Source: Panaeolus papilionaceus (lineage: Eukaryota; Basidiomycota; Agaricomycetes; Agaricales). Taken from it: a stretch of DNA of 64,000 nt. Below the pieces are notes generated by a model. It did no database searches. It had not been told where the DNA came from and saw only the letters and a list, made by a program, of their open reading frames with translations. Below are positions 1-10,727 of this stretch, in pieces. The stretch spans positions 620,001-684,000 of the forward strand of contig JADNRZ010000003.1 of the NCBI GenBank assembly GCA_015501605.1. The letters are read 5' to 3'. The position numbers and the translations under genes are program-made. Every line of letters starts with the position of its first letter. Position 1 is the first letter of the stretch.

Positions 1-171
1 CAGAAGAATCAATAGGGCGCTCTCGCATGCCTATCGTCCACGGCCCACTCTGCTTTCCCGGGATGCCTGAAGAAGTACAACTAACGGGCAGCAAGTTACA
101 TGATCTACTCATTATCATACCCTTGTTCACGTTTACTTACCCTTTAGTGTTTTCTTTGTGTTGTTTTCTAG

Positions 172-1155
172 GTATCGCTTAATGCTCCGCCGATGCTACG
201 AGCAGAAGCATCCCATGTTTGGGGAGATGAACCCTGTGCTAGGGCTGGTGATGACGTCTAGGAACGGCGATGTCGGTGGTGACTACGGCACGTTAGTACA
301 CGTGGTCAATGTCGAGACGCTGAGCAATATCTCGGTCAATGTCAGGTTTTGGGGGTTTCGCAGGTTTCGAATTATGCAAAGGGGAATGTTGGATGGGTAT
401 GAGGTGGCGCGGTATATTATGTGAGCGTCTCGGTATCCCGAACGTTTGTGGAATTTCGATTGTTTATCGCGCTTTTTGGTTTGTGGTGTTTCATGCACAG
501 GATCGATGATTATTCGGATGACTTGGCAGCTATACATCTGGTCGATGACGAGGAAGCAGGTGACAGCAACGACGACGACAACGATGATGATAACAGTGAC
601 GAAGTCAGTGATGTAAGTGGAGAGGAGGAGGAGCATGTGCAGAACATATCTGCAGAGGCGAGTTCCGCGTCAGCCCAGCCATCTGGGACATCGTCAAATA
701 CAGGATCCAGTCGAGCTTTACAATCGCCGAATACGACTGAAGGTAACTCACACCCCTCGGAGCTTTCTACATTTGAGCTAAATTCCCCTTCCTTTCATCC
801 AGGGAGTGCTTCCACGTCGATCGCTGCCCCTGTGCCAATTCCACAGTTTCCCCCTCGAGTTCATGAATCTCAACCAGGAAATGAAGAACTCATGCAACTC
901 TGCCGAGACTTCATAGGCCATCTTCGAGCTGGGAGGACGCCTTGGGTGTCTCCTAACTATGCTCAGCTCCCGGAAATGCCTGCCGATGTTGCCATGTTCA
1001 CTTTCTGGGTGGCTCAGGGCCTTCCCCTTCCACCAGAACAACGCTCGAAGCTTCTGCCTATTCGCAGTCCACGGTTGCGCCTATTGCTCGTCACTCACTG
1101 GATAAAGGAATTGAACGAAAAGTGGTGGTTCCGAATGGGGTGTGTGGTCTGTTGA
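172..1155 (+). CDS. LON-domain protein, LONRF-like, 3' part only
   Basis: This is the C-terminal part of a gene that starts before the window. Exon 172-420 encodes RYRLMLRRC, then a spaced block ending FRRFRIMQRGMLDGYEVARY. That is the pattern of the LON substrate-binding domain in LONRF-type RING ubiquitin ligases (arginine-tyrosine-arginine start, a GT turn, then DGY). Intron 421-500 (GTGAGC...ACAG) leads to exon 501-1155, which holds an acidic Asp/Glu/Ser-rich insert followed by a helical end with LPIRSPRLRLLLVTHWIKEL. The acidic insert is unusually long for a LON domain. The upstream exon holding a CFPGMP-like stretch (about 26-90) is visible, but I could not join it in frame; the usual HVFEP linker is missing, so a microexon or an error may lie in 90-171. 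The gene converges on PAN3. In known family members the RING domain is N-terminal, which would be outside the window. Confidence 0.72.
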
Positions 1156-1642
1156 TTCTCTTCTTTGTTACCCTGTAGAGTACCATGTACAACACATTTC
1201 TATGTCTGCTAGGTTCTGCCTTGCACGACTTTTCATCACCTTGTAGATAGAATTTTCCCTCAGGTCTGATTTATTCGCATTTTGTCCTTTGATTCCTCAT
1301 TTCATTCTAGACCCTTGCACTCTCTATCAGGGATAAAAGTCATTTATTTTGGGATTTTTCGAGTCTTTTTTCTGGTTCTACCTATTTTCGTAAAAGAGTT
1401 GAAAAAAGCGACGATGACGACAAAGCGAAATTGAAATGTAAAAAATAAAGGAAAGGAAATTCGGATCGCCTAGATGATATAACTTAACTAAATAGTCCAA
1501 GTCTGCGTAGTATCTTTATCCAGCGTCCGACTGCGTTTATGCTATGATTTGAATCCATTTGAACGCGAGCTAGCAGACGCCATAGTCAGATCACTGTGGG
1601 GATATGTTAGCAGATCACATCCCAACGATCAACAAAACGATC

Positions 1643-4493
1643 TTACTTGAAGGCAGACGACATGCAAGCCTTGATTTCCTTGTAGCTGACAACCAAGCAG
1701 CTCTGCTCATCGCGGGCTGTGAGCATGATCTGTTCGTCTGTACCAGCATCAAGCTTATTGACGAGCAATGATCAGCGGAACATCATTAGTTAAGATTTGC
1801 AAGGAATTCACCTTATTCAAGCACGACAGGACATGCGCCAAGTTCAAGACAGGGTTTCCGTGAGCATCGACCTGATGGAAAACATAGTCGCGGAACAGCT
1901 TGATGATATACCGGTCGCCTGTCTCTGACCATCGAAGATCGTGAGAGAACCTACGCGAGTATGGGTCAGAAAATATCATAGCACGAGTGCGACCACAACA
2001 TACTCTGGTCGTTCATTGATGAATCCAAACTTGCACAACAAACGGACAAGGCGAGCATTTTCGAGTTCTCCTAGCAGTTCATTCTCCAGTCTGTCTGTTG
2101 CCCTACAATCTATTGTCAGCGTTTACATAGCCAAAGTAAAGGATGTCGACGTACAAAAGTGCCTCGTCATGCTCAGCCAGGATTTGCGGTCTGATTTGAT
2201 CCAAGACTTGGTCGATAGTCTACCAATGGTAAGCTTCCGTTTGGTACTAAGCACATAAAAAGAATACCTTGGGCATCTTGTTCATCAATAGTCCAACGAG
2301 TGCTTGAAGGTCTGAGCTACGACTTCTCATCGCCTCAACACTTTGTGGGAAGTGCGTTGGATTGGTTGCCGAAACATTGCCAGTCATCAAGACAAAAATA
2401 AGAGTTCCAAACATCAAAAGGTCCTCCTGTTGAAGCAGCGACATCTCCTGTTCTTGCGTGTCGTGAAGCAGGACGTCAATGATGCCACAAGAGCTGATCC
2501 GTAGTCTATAGACGACCGCAAAGTCAGCAGAGGCATTTGTGCGCACAATCGGTGACCTCACCGATGTTGTCCCGTAACGAGGATTTTCGTGACGTCGATC
2601 ATCCGCACCGCCAACCCACGATCGTGAACTCTCTTTATCGCGGAAGTAATCTGCACAATGTACGTCCACAAAGTCCGCTCAGGAAGAGTATAGTGCTGAG
2701 CCTGTTGCTGTTGCTGTTGTTGCCGACCATGTCGTCCATAATATACGGTTCCCGATCCCTTGGATGATGATGCTGCTGGCTTGGGCTTTAAGTGAGCATC
2801 GTAAAGGGTCTTTGCGTTCGGATGGTATGTATAAACCACCACAAGAGCTACCAACACCGTAAGTTGATCCGTGGCGCAAGAAAATTAATGGAAGACACAC
2901 AATCGTCATTGAAAGCCTTCGTGGTGAAAGCTTCCCGAACTGAGACAATGCTGGGATGTTGAATGGACTCCCAGATCTTGATTGGCTCGAAAGCAGAAGG
3001 TTGCATCAATCGGTAACCTATTTTTAAGGACGTTAGGGTAGGGAATAAATAGCCTCAATACAGCACCGACCTTCTATGCGGCGCAGCGCGTAGGGCACGC
3101 CGTCCGACGCCTTGATGGCACGATACACGGTAGAATACCAGTTCCCGATCTTCCTCCGTTCTACACCTGACCCAGTCGGTTCCATAGGGACTAGGGTATG
3201 ATAGCCTTGCAATTCTTCGGGAAGCGCAAGCCCTACAGAAGCAGTGGACCGAATGGCCTCACTACGCTCCTGCAATAACTGTCGTAGATCCGTCGAAGGA
3301 GGGACGAAATGACTGTTTGTAGAAGTACGAATCTGTTCTGCAGGCGTTGATGGTGTATACAAGAGATAATTGAGCTTTTGGGGGGTCAATCGCCTGAATC
3401 AAGATGGTAGAGGCAGCTGACGTACTGGTTGTCGTAGGAAGATGGGGCCAGGATAATATCTCGAATCCACAACGTCATGCTCGTATCCGACATGATAGTC
3501 CCCTCCTTGGCTAGCGTCGTAATATGTGGAATCCGTCTGCCAGAATATCTCATGTAAGCAACGACCTTCTTGAAGACCAGGTATTCCCACATACCAGACT
3601 CAAATCCCCCAAGGCGTCCGCACCTTGATCGTCTCCATAGTCATATTCCTCGTATTGCGAGTATGAATAATCGCCGTGACCGTTTTGGTAATCCGGATGA
3701 GTTTGGAGTGAAGTGCCATCTTCAAGTATGTCTTGATCGACTGAGCTGCTGTTGCAAGGGATTACGCGTCAGAGGCCCGCAGACATAACAAGTTAGAACT
3801 CACCTGGGAGAAAGTAGTTCAGTTGCGATTGGGGGTGGTGGAACTGGCGGGGACCTTGAGGAGGCGACCGAGGCCGCGATCGTGGTTGCAGATTTGGGAA
3901 TAAAGACTGGTGCATTAACAGCTTGTGGGGTGAGTGCAGCGACAGCAGGGGATTCTGCACGAGCAGCAGCGGGAGTAGTTGGTGGGGGTCTGTATATATC
4001 GCGAGTTGAAGGTCATCTGTAGTGACAAGAGGGACGGAGAAAGACTCACACAGCCGCCTCCGGTGGCTTCACACACGTAACCAAGGTTGAACATTGATAA
4101 TGAATTGACCAAGGACGGAATACACACCAGTGGGTGATAATATACACATCCTTTATCTTGAAATTTACAATGGCTTTAAAGAAAACGGTCGTGTCAACCA
4201 GCAGTCATGGTGCTTGATAGATAGTTGATCGGGGTGCGTAATGGGATCACTCACCCGTAGATAACGATATTCCTGCATTGTCGCTGAACGGAATCTACAA
4301 CAACGAATTAATATCCTTGAAGAAATAAAGAAAACTAACGTCGAGCAGCGATATACGCTACCATGAACGAGTGAGAAATTCCTCAAATATACTGACCCTT
4401 GCGTGGGGTCGAGGGAGGTTTTAAAGGTTGTTCTTCCGATGTGGGTTTAACGATTCTAACAGCGGCAGACGGTGGTTTTGAATAGAAAGCCAT
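1643..4493 (-). CDS. PAN3: PAN3, regulatory subunit of PAN2-PAN3 poly(A) nuclease
   Basis: Known role: PAN3 dimerises, binds poly(A)-binding protein and PAN2, and starts shortening of mRNA tails in the cytoplasm. I could join 16 exons without a frame error into 675 residues: 4397-4493, 4340-4357, 4255-4294, 4128-4173, 4050-4066, 3804-3989, 3595-3748, 3426-3536, 3071-3374, 2901-3017, 2562-2847, 2268-2505, 2155-2219, 2004-2102, 1812-1950, 1643-1753. In order: an N-terminal CCCH zinc finger (C-X8-C-X5-C-X3-H, with [18 protein letters not shown]); a Pro/Ala-rich and acidic linker; the RQPLNYLLY segment; the pseudokinase, with [11 protein letters not shown] in place of a catalytic HRD loop; a coiled coil; and the C-terminal knob ([21 protein letters not shown]). 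The pseudokinase carries a glutamine run near 2725. Start chosen at the first ATG in frame with the conserved N-terminal SKPPS stretch. Tandem with the Rif1-like gene upstream. Confidence 0.95.
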
Positions 4494-4757
4494 GTAGTAG
4501 TTGATTGAATGGCAAATTGCCCTCCGGTCTGCTGCCCAGCAGAGTCGACGGTGGAGGAAACCTTTCAAGTTGTATTCCAAGTCTCAGGCTTACTCCCCTT
4601 TTGGTACCTATGTATAATTCAAACACAAGCATACAACACTCGACAACCACCGAGCCTCAATAACATTTCCCATCCATTCTGTCAATAATAAATACATTAT
4701 AATAAGTTAAGCAAATAAAGTTATAAAGCTGTGTGATAATTCCACAAAAGCCATGAA

Positions 4758-7700
4758 TTATTTGTTTTTGCTTCCATTTTTTCCAAGCCTCGCAATGATG
4801 CGTTGTTCTAATAGAAGGTTCATCTTGCTTGTAATCTCCTTTGCTTGAATTATATCCTCATCGTCGATCTGTGACTCCCTAGCCGTGCTCAAAGCTGCAT
4901 ACGTCGCATTGAGGACCTCTAATTGCTGCGCTGACGTCGACTTTTTATTTTGAAGAGGTCCACCAGTCGTATGATTTCGTCGCAGTGATTGCGGTCGGTC
5001 AGGACTGTCATCTGCCTGAGCAGTCAACATGAGTCCAGGCTCTGGTGCAGTCTGCGATCGTTCTCGCTTTCGAGATCGTATGAGGTCCTGGCTCGAAATC
5101 GGACTTATCAGGTGCCCATCGTCGTCATGTTCTAGAAAGCATGTGTAAACACATCTTGTATGATGCACAGTTGAGCCTTCCACCATACCATACTTTGTCG
5201 GCAACTCCTCTTCGTCCTCGGGCATAGCTTCTTCACTGTCAGGAACAATATCTATCCAGTAGGTCAATACAGAGCGTCACTCAATGTCAAATGCTATCGA
5301 CCTACCATCCGAGGATGCCATCTCCGCCTTGACTTCTCTCAATTGCCCAACCGACATAGGCTGTTCCCAATCGTCATAATCGTCAGCAGGGGCAAGGTCC
5401 CTTTGTGATTGTCCCTCGCCATCACCACCACGGGCTAAAGCTCCAATCTTTGTCATTGCGCGCGTCATATTATTCTGGCTTCGGAGCCAAGATGGGGTCG
5501 TGGCAGTCGATGGTTCTCCCGACACAGATCGTCCTGAATTCGATCCACGTCTTTGTGCGTTCACAGAACCTTGAGCATTGACAGGTACGGAACGCGAAGT
5601 GGACAGTTTGGGTCTCGCCAACGAAAACGGGATAAAGTCAGGGTCCGTTTTTCGTCTTTTTGGAGCCGGTGAGATATCTATTTACCTACATTCAGCTCAA
5701 GCCTCAAGCGAAGACACTAAAAAAACATACCTTGCTTCTCAGTGCCCTTTTTATCACCCTGCCTCGACTCATCCACACGCCTTCTCTTCATTGGGCTTTG
5801 TGTATTTGCCAACACCATACCATCATCTTGACTGGTCTCCTCCTCCAATTCCTGTATACGAACGTCCAGGGCAGACTGCATATCCGACACGACCTTATCA
5901 CCAGGCCAAACTCGGCTCTGCGTAGGGGTGACAGTTCCACTCCGATTAAGCCCTTTAGCCGGCTCCAACAAAACGGAGGGGTCCTGTTCAAACAAAAATG
6001 TACTGTCGACTTTCTCGTCAACATCTGGTGAACGCAGGGATCGCAAATCCCGAGGGCTGGAATCCTACAAGAACTTGTCAGAAACCTGTGGCTGCAGGAT
6101 TCGTTGACATTTGAACTCACGTGCACAATGGAATCAGAATCTGCAGAGAAGCCCATGCTATCTTCGAAAACATCACTCCAAGCCCCAAGAAATAGCTGTA
6201 TATGCTGAGGGAGATGCTCAAGCGAAATGACAGGGTGCTTGTGATACGTTGCCAGCCAAAATTTGGTAAACACGTCCAATCCTGTTTGCTCAAGTGGATC
6301 AAAGCAACAGAAAACGAGCTTTTCCAATTTCTCGAGACTACTGATGGATGGCGCATCCTTTGAGAGGCTGTCTAGGCACTGCGCGTAGAATGTGTTCATC
6401 TGCATGGTGTATAAGTAAAAGCAATGATTCCAGGGAAATGGCTACATACCAGGCGTTTGCGTTCACTGTCGGTCAAAATACGGTCGCCGTCATGTATCCA
6501 GAGCAGTGCGGAGTTCTGAATGGCTTCCAAAAAGGTGACCACATTGTCTGGTTCAACCGTTGCGGCCATCTTGGCCAATGTTTGTAGAACATTGAGCCCG
6601 AAAGTCTTCTTCTCTGGCAAAGGGGAGTAATTGAGCCCAAGTGCTTCGTTGATCAATTTGATCAGCTCGGGGTGGGGATTTGTCGCTTTGGATATGATGG
6701 AATAGAGCGCTTTCGTGGAGTGTGTTAATCTGAATGAATGTTAGCCCATACAATACATCGTAGAAGGTAATCTCGCACCCTTGTCGAACGCGATCGTCCA
6801 GACTCCTACATAAATGATCCAAGACGTTACTAAATGACTTCCTGCGCTTTTCGGTAACACCCAATGTGCTCTGAAACACAGCTTGCCACATGCCGAACTC
6901 TTCGTCTGATAGATCCCAAGCCCTTAGAGTACTTTCAGTAAACAGAATGGAATCAAATTTAAAGAAGACATACCCAAATGGCACTAAAAGGAACTGTATC
7001 ATACCCTGCCAGTCATCATCTTCAAACGGAGCCTTTCTGTCTCTTGCCAACATATACCACAACAACCTTGTCATCTCCGTTCCCCCATGAGCACCACCAG
7101 TCCGCGCATGAAGAATATGCACGAGCGTTGGAATACCAATTGCAATAAGGTCTGCGCAAAGCTTGGCCCAAAGATCTCGAATATCCTGTTGGTCCACCGC
7201 AAATGACTTCGACAGCAAAGACGTTACGATGACCCCTGCAGCAGGTGACAGCCATTCGTGTACGAATGTATTCTTCATGGCGTTCCACAACTTGGAGATG
7301 AATGATAAAGACTTTGCCTGAGTGTTGACGGAAGGATCCTGAACTGCGAGCTTGCCCACAATTGAAGCTATCTTGTTGCAAAATGAGGGCGTGGATGCGA
7401 GGTGCTCGTTGCCTTGCGTTAGTTGAGTTTGTACAAGGAGCAATGCTTGCCATGAGCGAATGTAGTCGATCTGCGCGGGGCGTTAATTAATGAGGGCCTG
7501 ATGGACGAAAAGCATAACAACGCACGGTAAATTCCCGTCTCCCATGGACAACATCCTTAGCAGAGACCACCCAAATGTCAGCCAGTTTGTCCCAGTTATC
7601 CACAATGTCCTGTTCAGAGAGAGGTTTGATGATGTTGACATCAACCTCGGTGCGACCAAGGTCGACATTTTGACCAGGTTTTTGCTCAAACAGGGACCCG

Positions 7701-9277
7701 TCCACGAGGGGGGTGGAGAAAGCGATCCCGGCTTGGTGTGTTTCTTTGGGACGATGGGGCGCAATAGAGAATTCCGGTCCAATGCCTTTCAACAGCGCAC
7801 ACAAGGCGTTGAACCCATCGGCTCTCACCGATGGATCTTCATGTTGCACCATTTCCTCCACCAACAATATAGCCTTGCCAACCACCGTTCGCGCCATTTC
7901 TTCATTCCTCAACTCTTCCGCATTCCTCATCAAAATGTAGATAAGTTGGGTTCCAAGCCCATGATCCAGAGTCTGCTTGACGATCATATACGCGCGGTCC
8001 CACAAAGCAAAGGTATCATCAGAATTGGAATCAGAAGACGAAGGCACTCTTGAGAAAGCCCAAAGGGAGAGTCGCCAAAGCTCACGATGTACGTCTTGAT
8101 AATCCAGGAGCTTGGAAATGACTGCATACACTATCGCCATCGACCAGCGACTTGAAAACAATTGGTAACCCTCTATAAGAATGATGGAGCCGGCAAGGAC
8201 GATTGCAAATGCTTTCCCTTGGCTGTTCCAAAACTTTTCCTCTTTCATCGCAGAGCGCAAGATGGCGAAGAGCCGGTTGGAGGGTTGGAGGGTTCTGTGC
8301 TTGTCTGTGTATTTCCGGACGAACTCTCGCAGAGCTTTGCGTGTTTCTTCTTCAGGATAAATGGTGACATCGGGTTTAACTTTGAGGAGTGCGAAGGCAG
8401 AAAGAGCAGATGCTGCCTGAATACGGGCGTTTGAAGATGAGTCGACGAGTTGCTCAAGTATTGTAGAAAAGTATTCAGTGACGAAGCCCTTGATGAGTTT
8501 AGGGTACCGCAGTAACATGGATCGAACAATCTGCTAATGATGAGCCAAATGCAGTTTGGGAGACAGGAGTAGACTGACCAACGCGGCACCTTCCCGATGT
8601 TGTGGGGAAGAGTCCTGTAGACGTTCCTGGATGAGGACGCATATTTCACGTTGGCTCGTGCGCATTGTGTCCCAAGGCAGTTGTTGGAATTTGAATAAAG
8701 ACACCACCAGAGAATTGATCTTCTCCCAATTGTAAATTGGGCTTTTGGGAAAGCGCGATACTTCAAAGATGGCGTTCAGCAGGCGGCTGCGTTCGATATC
8801 TATACATGTGTCATTGTTTAAGCTTGATATCTTCAAGAATGAGTACTAACCAGTTAAACACGCCAATACGCACGGTATGGCACAAATATCCGCCGCTACT
8901 CGAAGGGCATAACAGCAAAGCATGCTACTATCCACCTCATCCTCAGGATCGTCAACTGAATGGTTACTGTCGTCATCATAAGACGACTGGTCGAGGTATG
9001 AATTCTGCGGAGATGCGAAAGAATCTGGTAGGACGCATGCAATGTCTCTGCAGATTACATCTGTCAATGTGGCAGAGTTGGCTCGCAGGGGAGTTGCATA
9101 TTTGGACGAATCTGAAGTGCCAACGGTTCGTAAAAGATTACGAAGTCGTGTTGAAAATACACTGTAGGCGTCGATGAGATCGTGGATGGTGGTAAACTCG
9201 TGAATTGGATCTTGAATGGAATCTGCCAGGGTTTGGATGGGGGAGTCGAGAACAGAAGATAGGTCGTCTAGTACCAT
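4758..9277 (-). CDS. Rif1-like telomere/replication-timing protein (HEAT repeats)
   Basis: A long protein of roughly 1,300 residues made of about nine exons. Exon ends include 8846, 8534-8805, about 7513-8518, 6779-7473 (about), 6450-6730 (about), 6120-6401 (about), 5733-6065 (about), 5312-5673 (about) and 4758-5244. The first two-thirds is alpha-helical repeats, for example LVDSSSNARIQAASALSAFALLK and LLDYQDVHRELWRLSLWAFS. The last third is disordered, with Ser/Thr-Pro sites, basic KRRR stretches (5780s and 5640s), an acidic block, and a final helical stretch ending GKNGSKNK. This layout matches fungal Rif1 (Rif1 N-terminal repeat domain plus a disordered tail). Rif1 acts at telomeres and delays origin firing by recruiting protein phosphatase 1. 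I do not see a clear RVxF or SILK docking motif in the spliced protein; the one RSIAF string lies inside an intron. Another HEAT-repeat family cannot be excluded. Start is the ATG at 9275-9277. Confidence 0.58.
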
Positions 9278-10633
9278 TTAAGGCGTTGAGATGTGGTGAT
9301 TGAAGCAGCACAAGGGAGAAGAAAGTCGGATGAAGTTCTAATAGCCAAAGCTGAACGAAGGTTTATAGTGTTGGGCCTGAATCTATAACAATGGCCAAAT
9401 TCCAAGAAGAGAGTGCTGTACAGATCAGATGATTGTTGAATCGGGGCGCGTTTCTTCAGTCAACAATGACAATGGTATAGTAGAGGTTCGTTATTCGTTA
9501 AATGAAGCTGGTATGCGCTCATTATTGGGTGTATGGTTATATCCCACAACTACCGAGGGGAGTCAGACTCTGGATTTGTGAAGCCTTTTATATGGTGCTC
9601 ACCTGGCTTTTAATGCCCACTAGCGATCAAACCCCGCACCAAGTACGCGCTTTGAATCAGGCGTTCACAGACAGCAAGGTGACTTGGATGTTGGCTGCTC
9701 CTATCACTGCAAATAATGAAAACGTGTGGTCAGAGTCAAGTATTGCTTTTTAGTGCGGTTCAGACTGACAGAATGTATGTCTTCCTGACTTTCACATAGA
9801 CAAGCGGTCAAAGCAGTTGTCGAGCACAACAAATGTGGAAGGATGACTTTTGATTTCGGAAGCGCGGTGGACGTGATGCTTACACGTGACATTTAAATGC
9901 CAAATTGTCCCACCAATCGGAAGCCTGGAACAGCCCACCTAGAGCCCCTGTCTGTTGCCCTCCATGAGCTTCGTTTCAAATGAGCAGAATTGAACAGACT
10001 GCTTAGGCGAAAATCAAGCGCCTGAAGCAGATTTAGCTGAGGGAAATGCTCACTTGCTTTATTCGCTTTCAATGATCAGGCTTATTGTTTGTCCAATACG
10101 TTCAATACGAGGCCAACTCAAAGGGCTTGATCCTGCTCGAAGCCTGTGATAAGTTGTGCTCGGACTACAGATGATAATTTTTCAGAGCTTTAGCTGTAAA
10201 CACGAATGACAGACGCACGTACCTCGACGCGTGATTGAGACATAGGGGCATATGGACACGCCTTGGTCACGTGTACTGATGGAGACACCTACGAACATCC
10301 GATATTTGCCCTAATTTCTCCTCTTCACCATTATCCTACCATTAAGCCTGGCCCAGCAATATGGCTTTCAAAGGTTTGCATCCTCCGAGCTCAAAACCTG
10401 GCGTATTGAAAGTTTGACAATTTATTCGCATGCAAACACTAAAAGCTTGCTCCACAAAACAAATGTTGGACCTCGATACGAAATATTACACGCTCTGAAG
10501 GGTCAAATCCTTTCAACCACCTCCAATTACCTCATTCAGACTAGCGTTGGAACAGTATCGAAACGAAGCTGGGTTGCACTCCAAAATGAAGAATGAATAT
10601 GCGCAAAATATGATCGTCATACCCAGTTCCACC

Positions 10634-10641
10634 TGACGTCA
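10634..10641. promoter_or_regulatory. Perfect CRE palindrome (ATF/CREB bZIP site)
   Basis: TGACGTCA lies 94 bases before the ATG of the Ish1-like gene and 44 bases before its TATA box. This is the binding site of Atf1-type bZIP factors. In fission yeast, ish1 is induced by stress through the Sty1/Spc1 kinase and Atf1, so the site is in a meaningful place; that it works here is an inference. Confidence 0.6.
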
Positions 10642-10677
10642 TCTAACAGGCGCATCTCTCCAGACTCCAGAGACAAC

Positions 10678-10684
10678 TATATAA
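10678..10684 (+). promoter_or_regulatory. TATA box of the Ish1-like gene
   Basis: TATATAA lies 50 bases before the ATG and is followed by a pyrimidine-rich stretch (CGTTTTCTTTCTTCTTCATA) and an AC-rich leader ending ACCAAAATG. This is the layout of a strong fungal core promoter with a short leader. Confidence 0.75.
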
Positions 10685-10727
10685 CTAGACACCTCTCCGT
10701 CGTTTTCTTTCTTCTTCATACACCAAA

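Larger units (their letters stand above)
9278..10727. other. Divergent intergenic region between Rif1-like and Ish1-like genes
   Basis: No gene that I can support. Short open frames such as 9502-9753 look random. The right end holds the promoter of the Ish1-like gene (CRE and TATA box, listed separately). The left end is presumably the Rif1-like promoter, but I see no clear TATA box there. Confidence 0.5.

Noticed and set aside
5278..5312. RSIAF string resembling a PP1-docking motif in the Rif1-like protein
   Set aside because: It lies after the splice donor (GATG|GTAGGT) and is removed with the intron; the following exon rejoins in frame without it.
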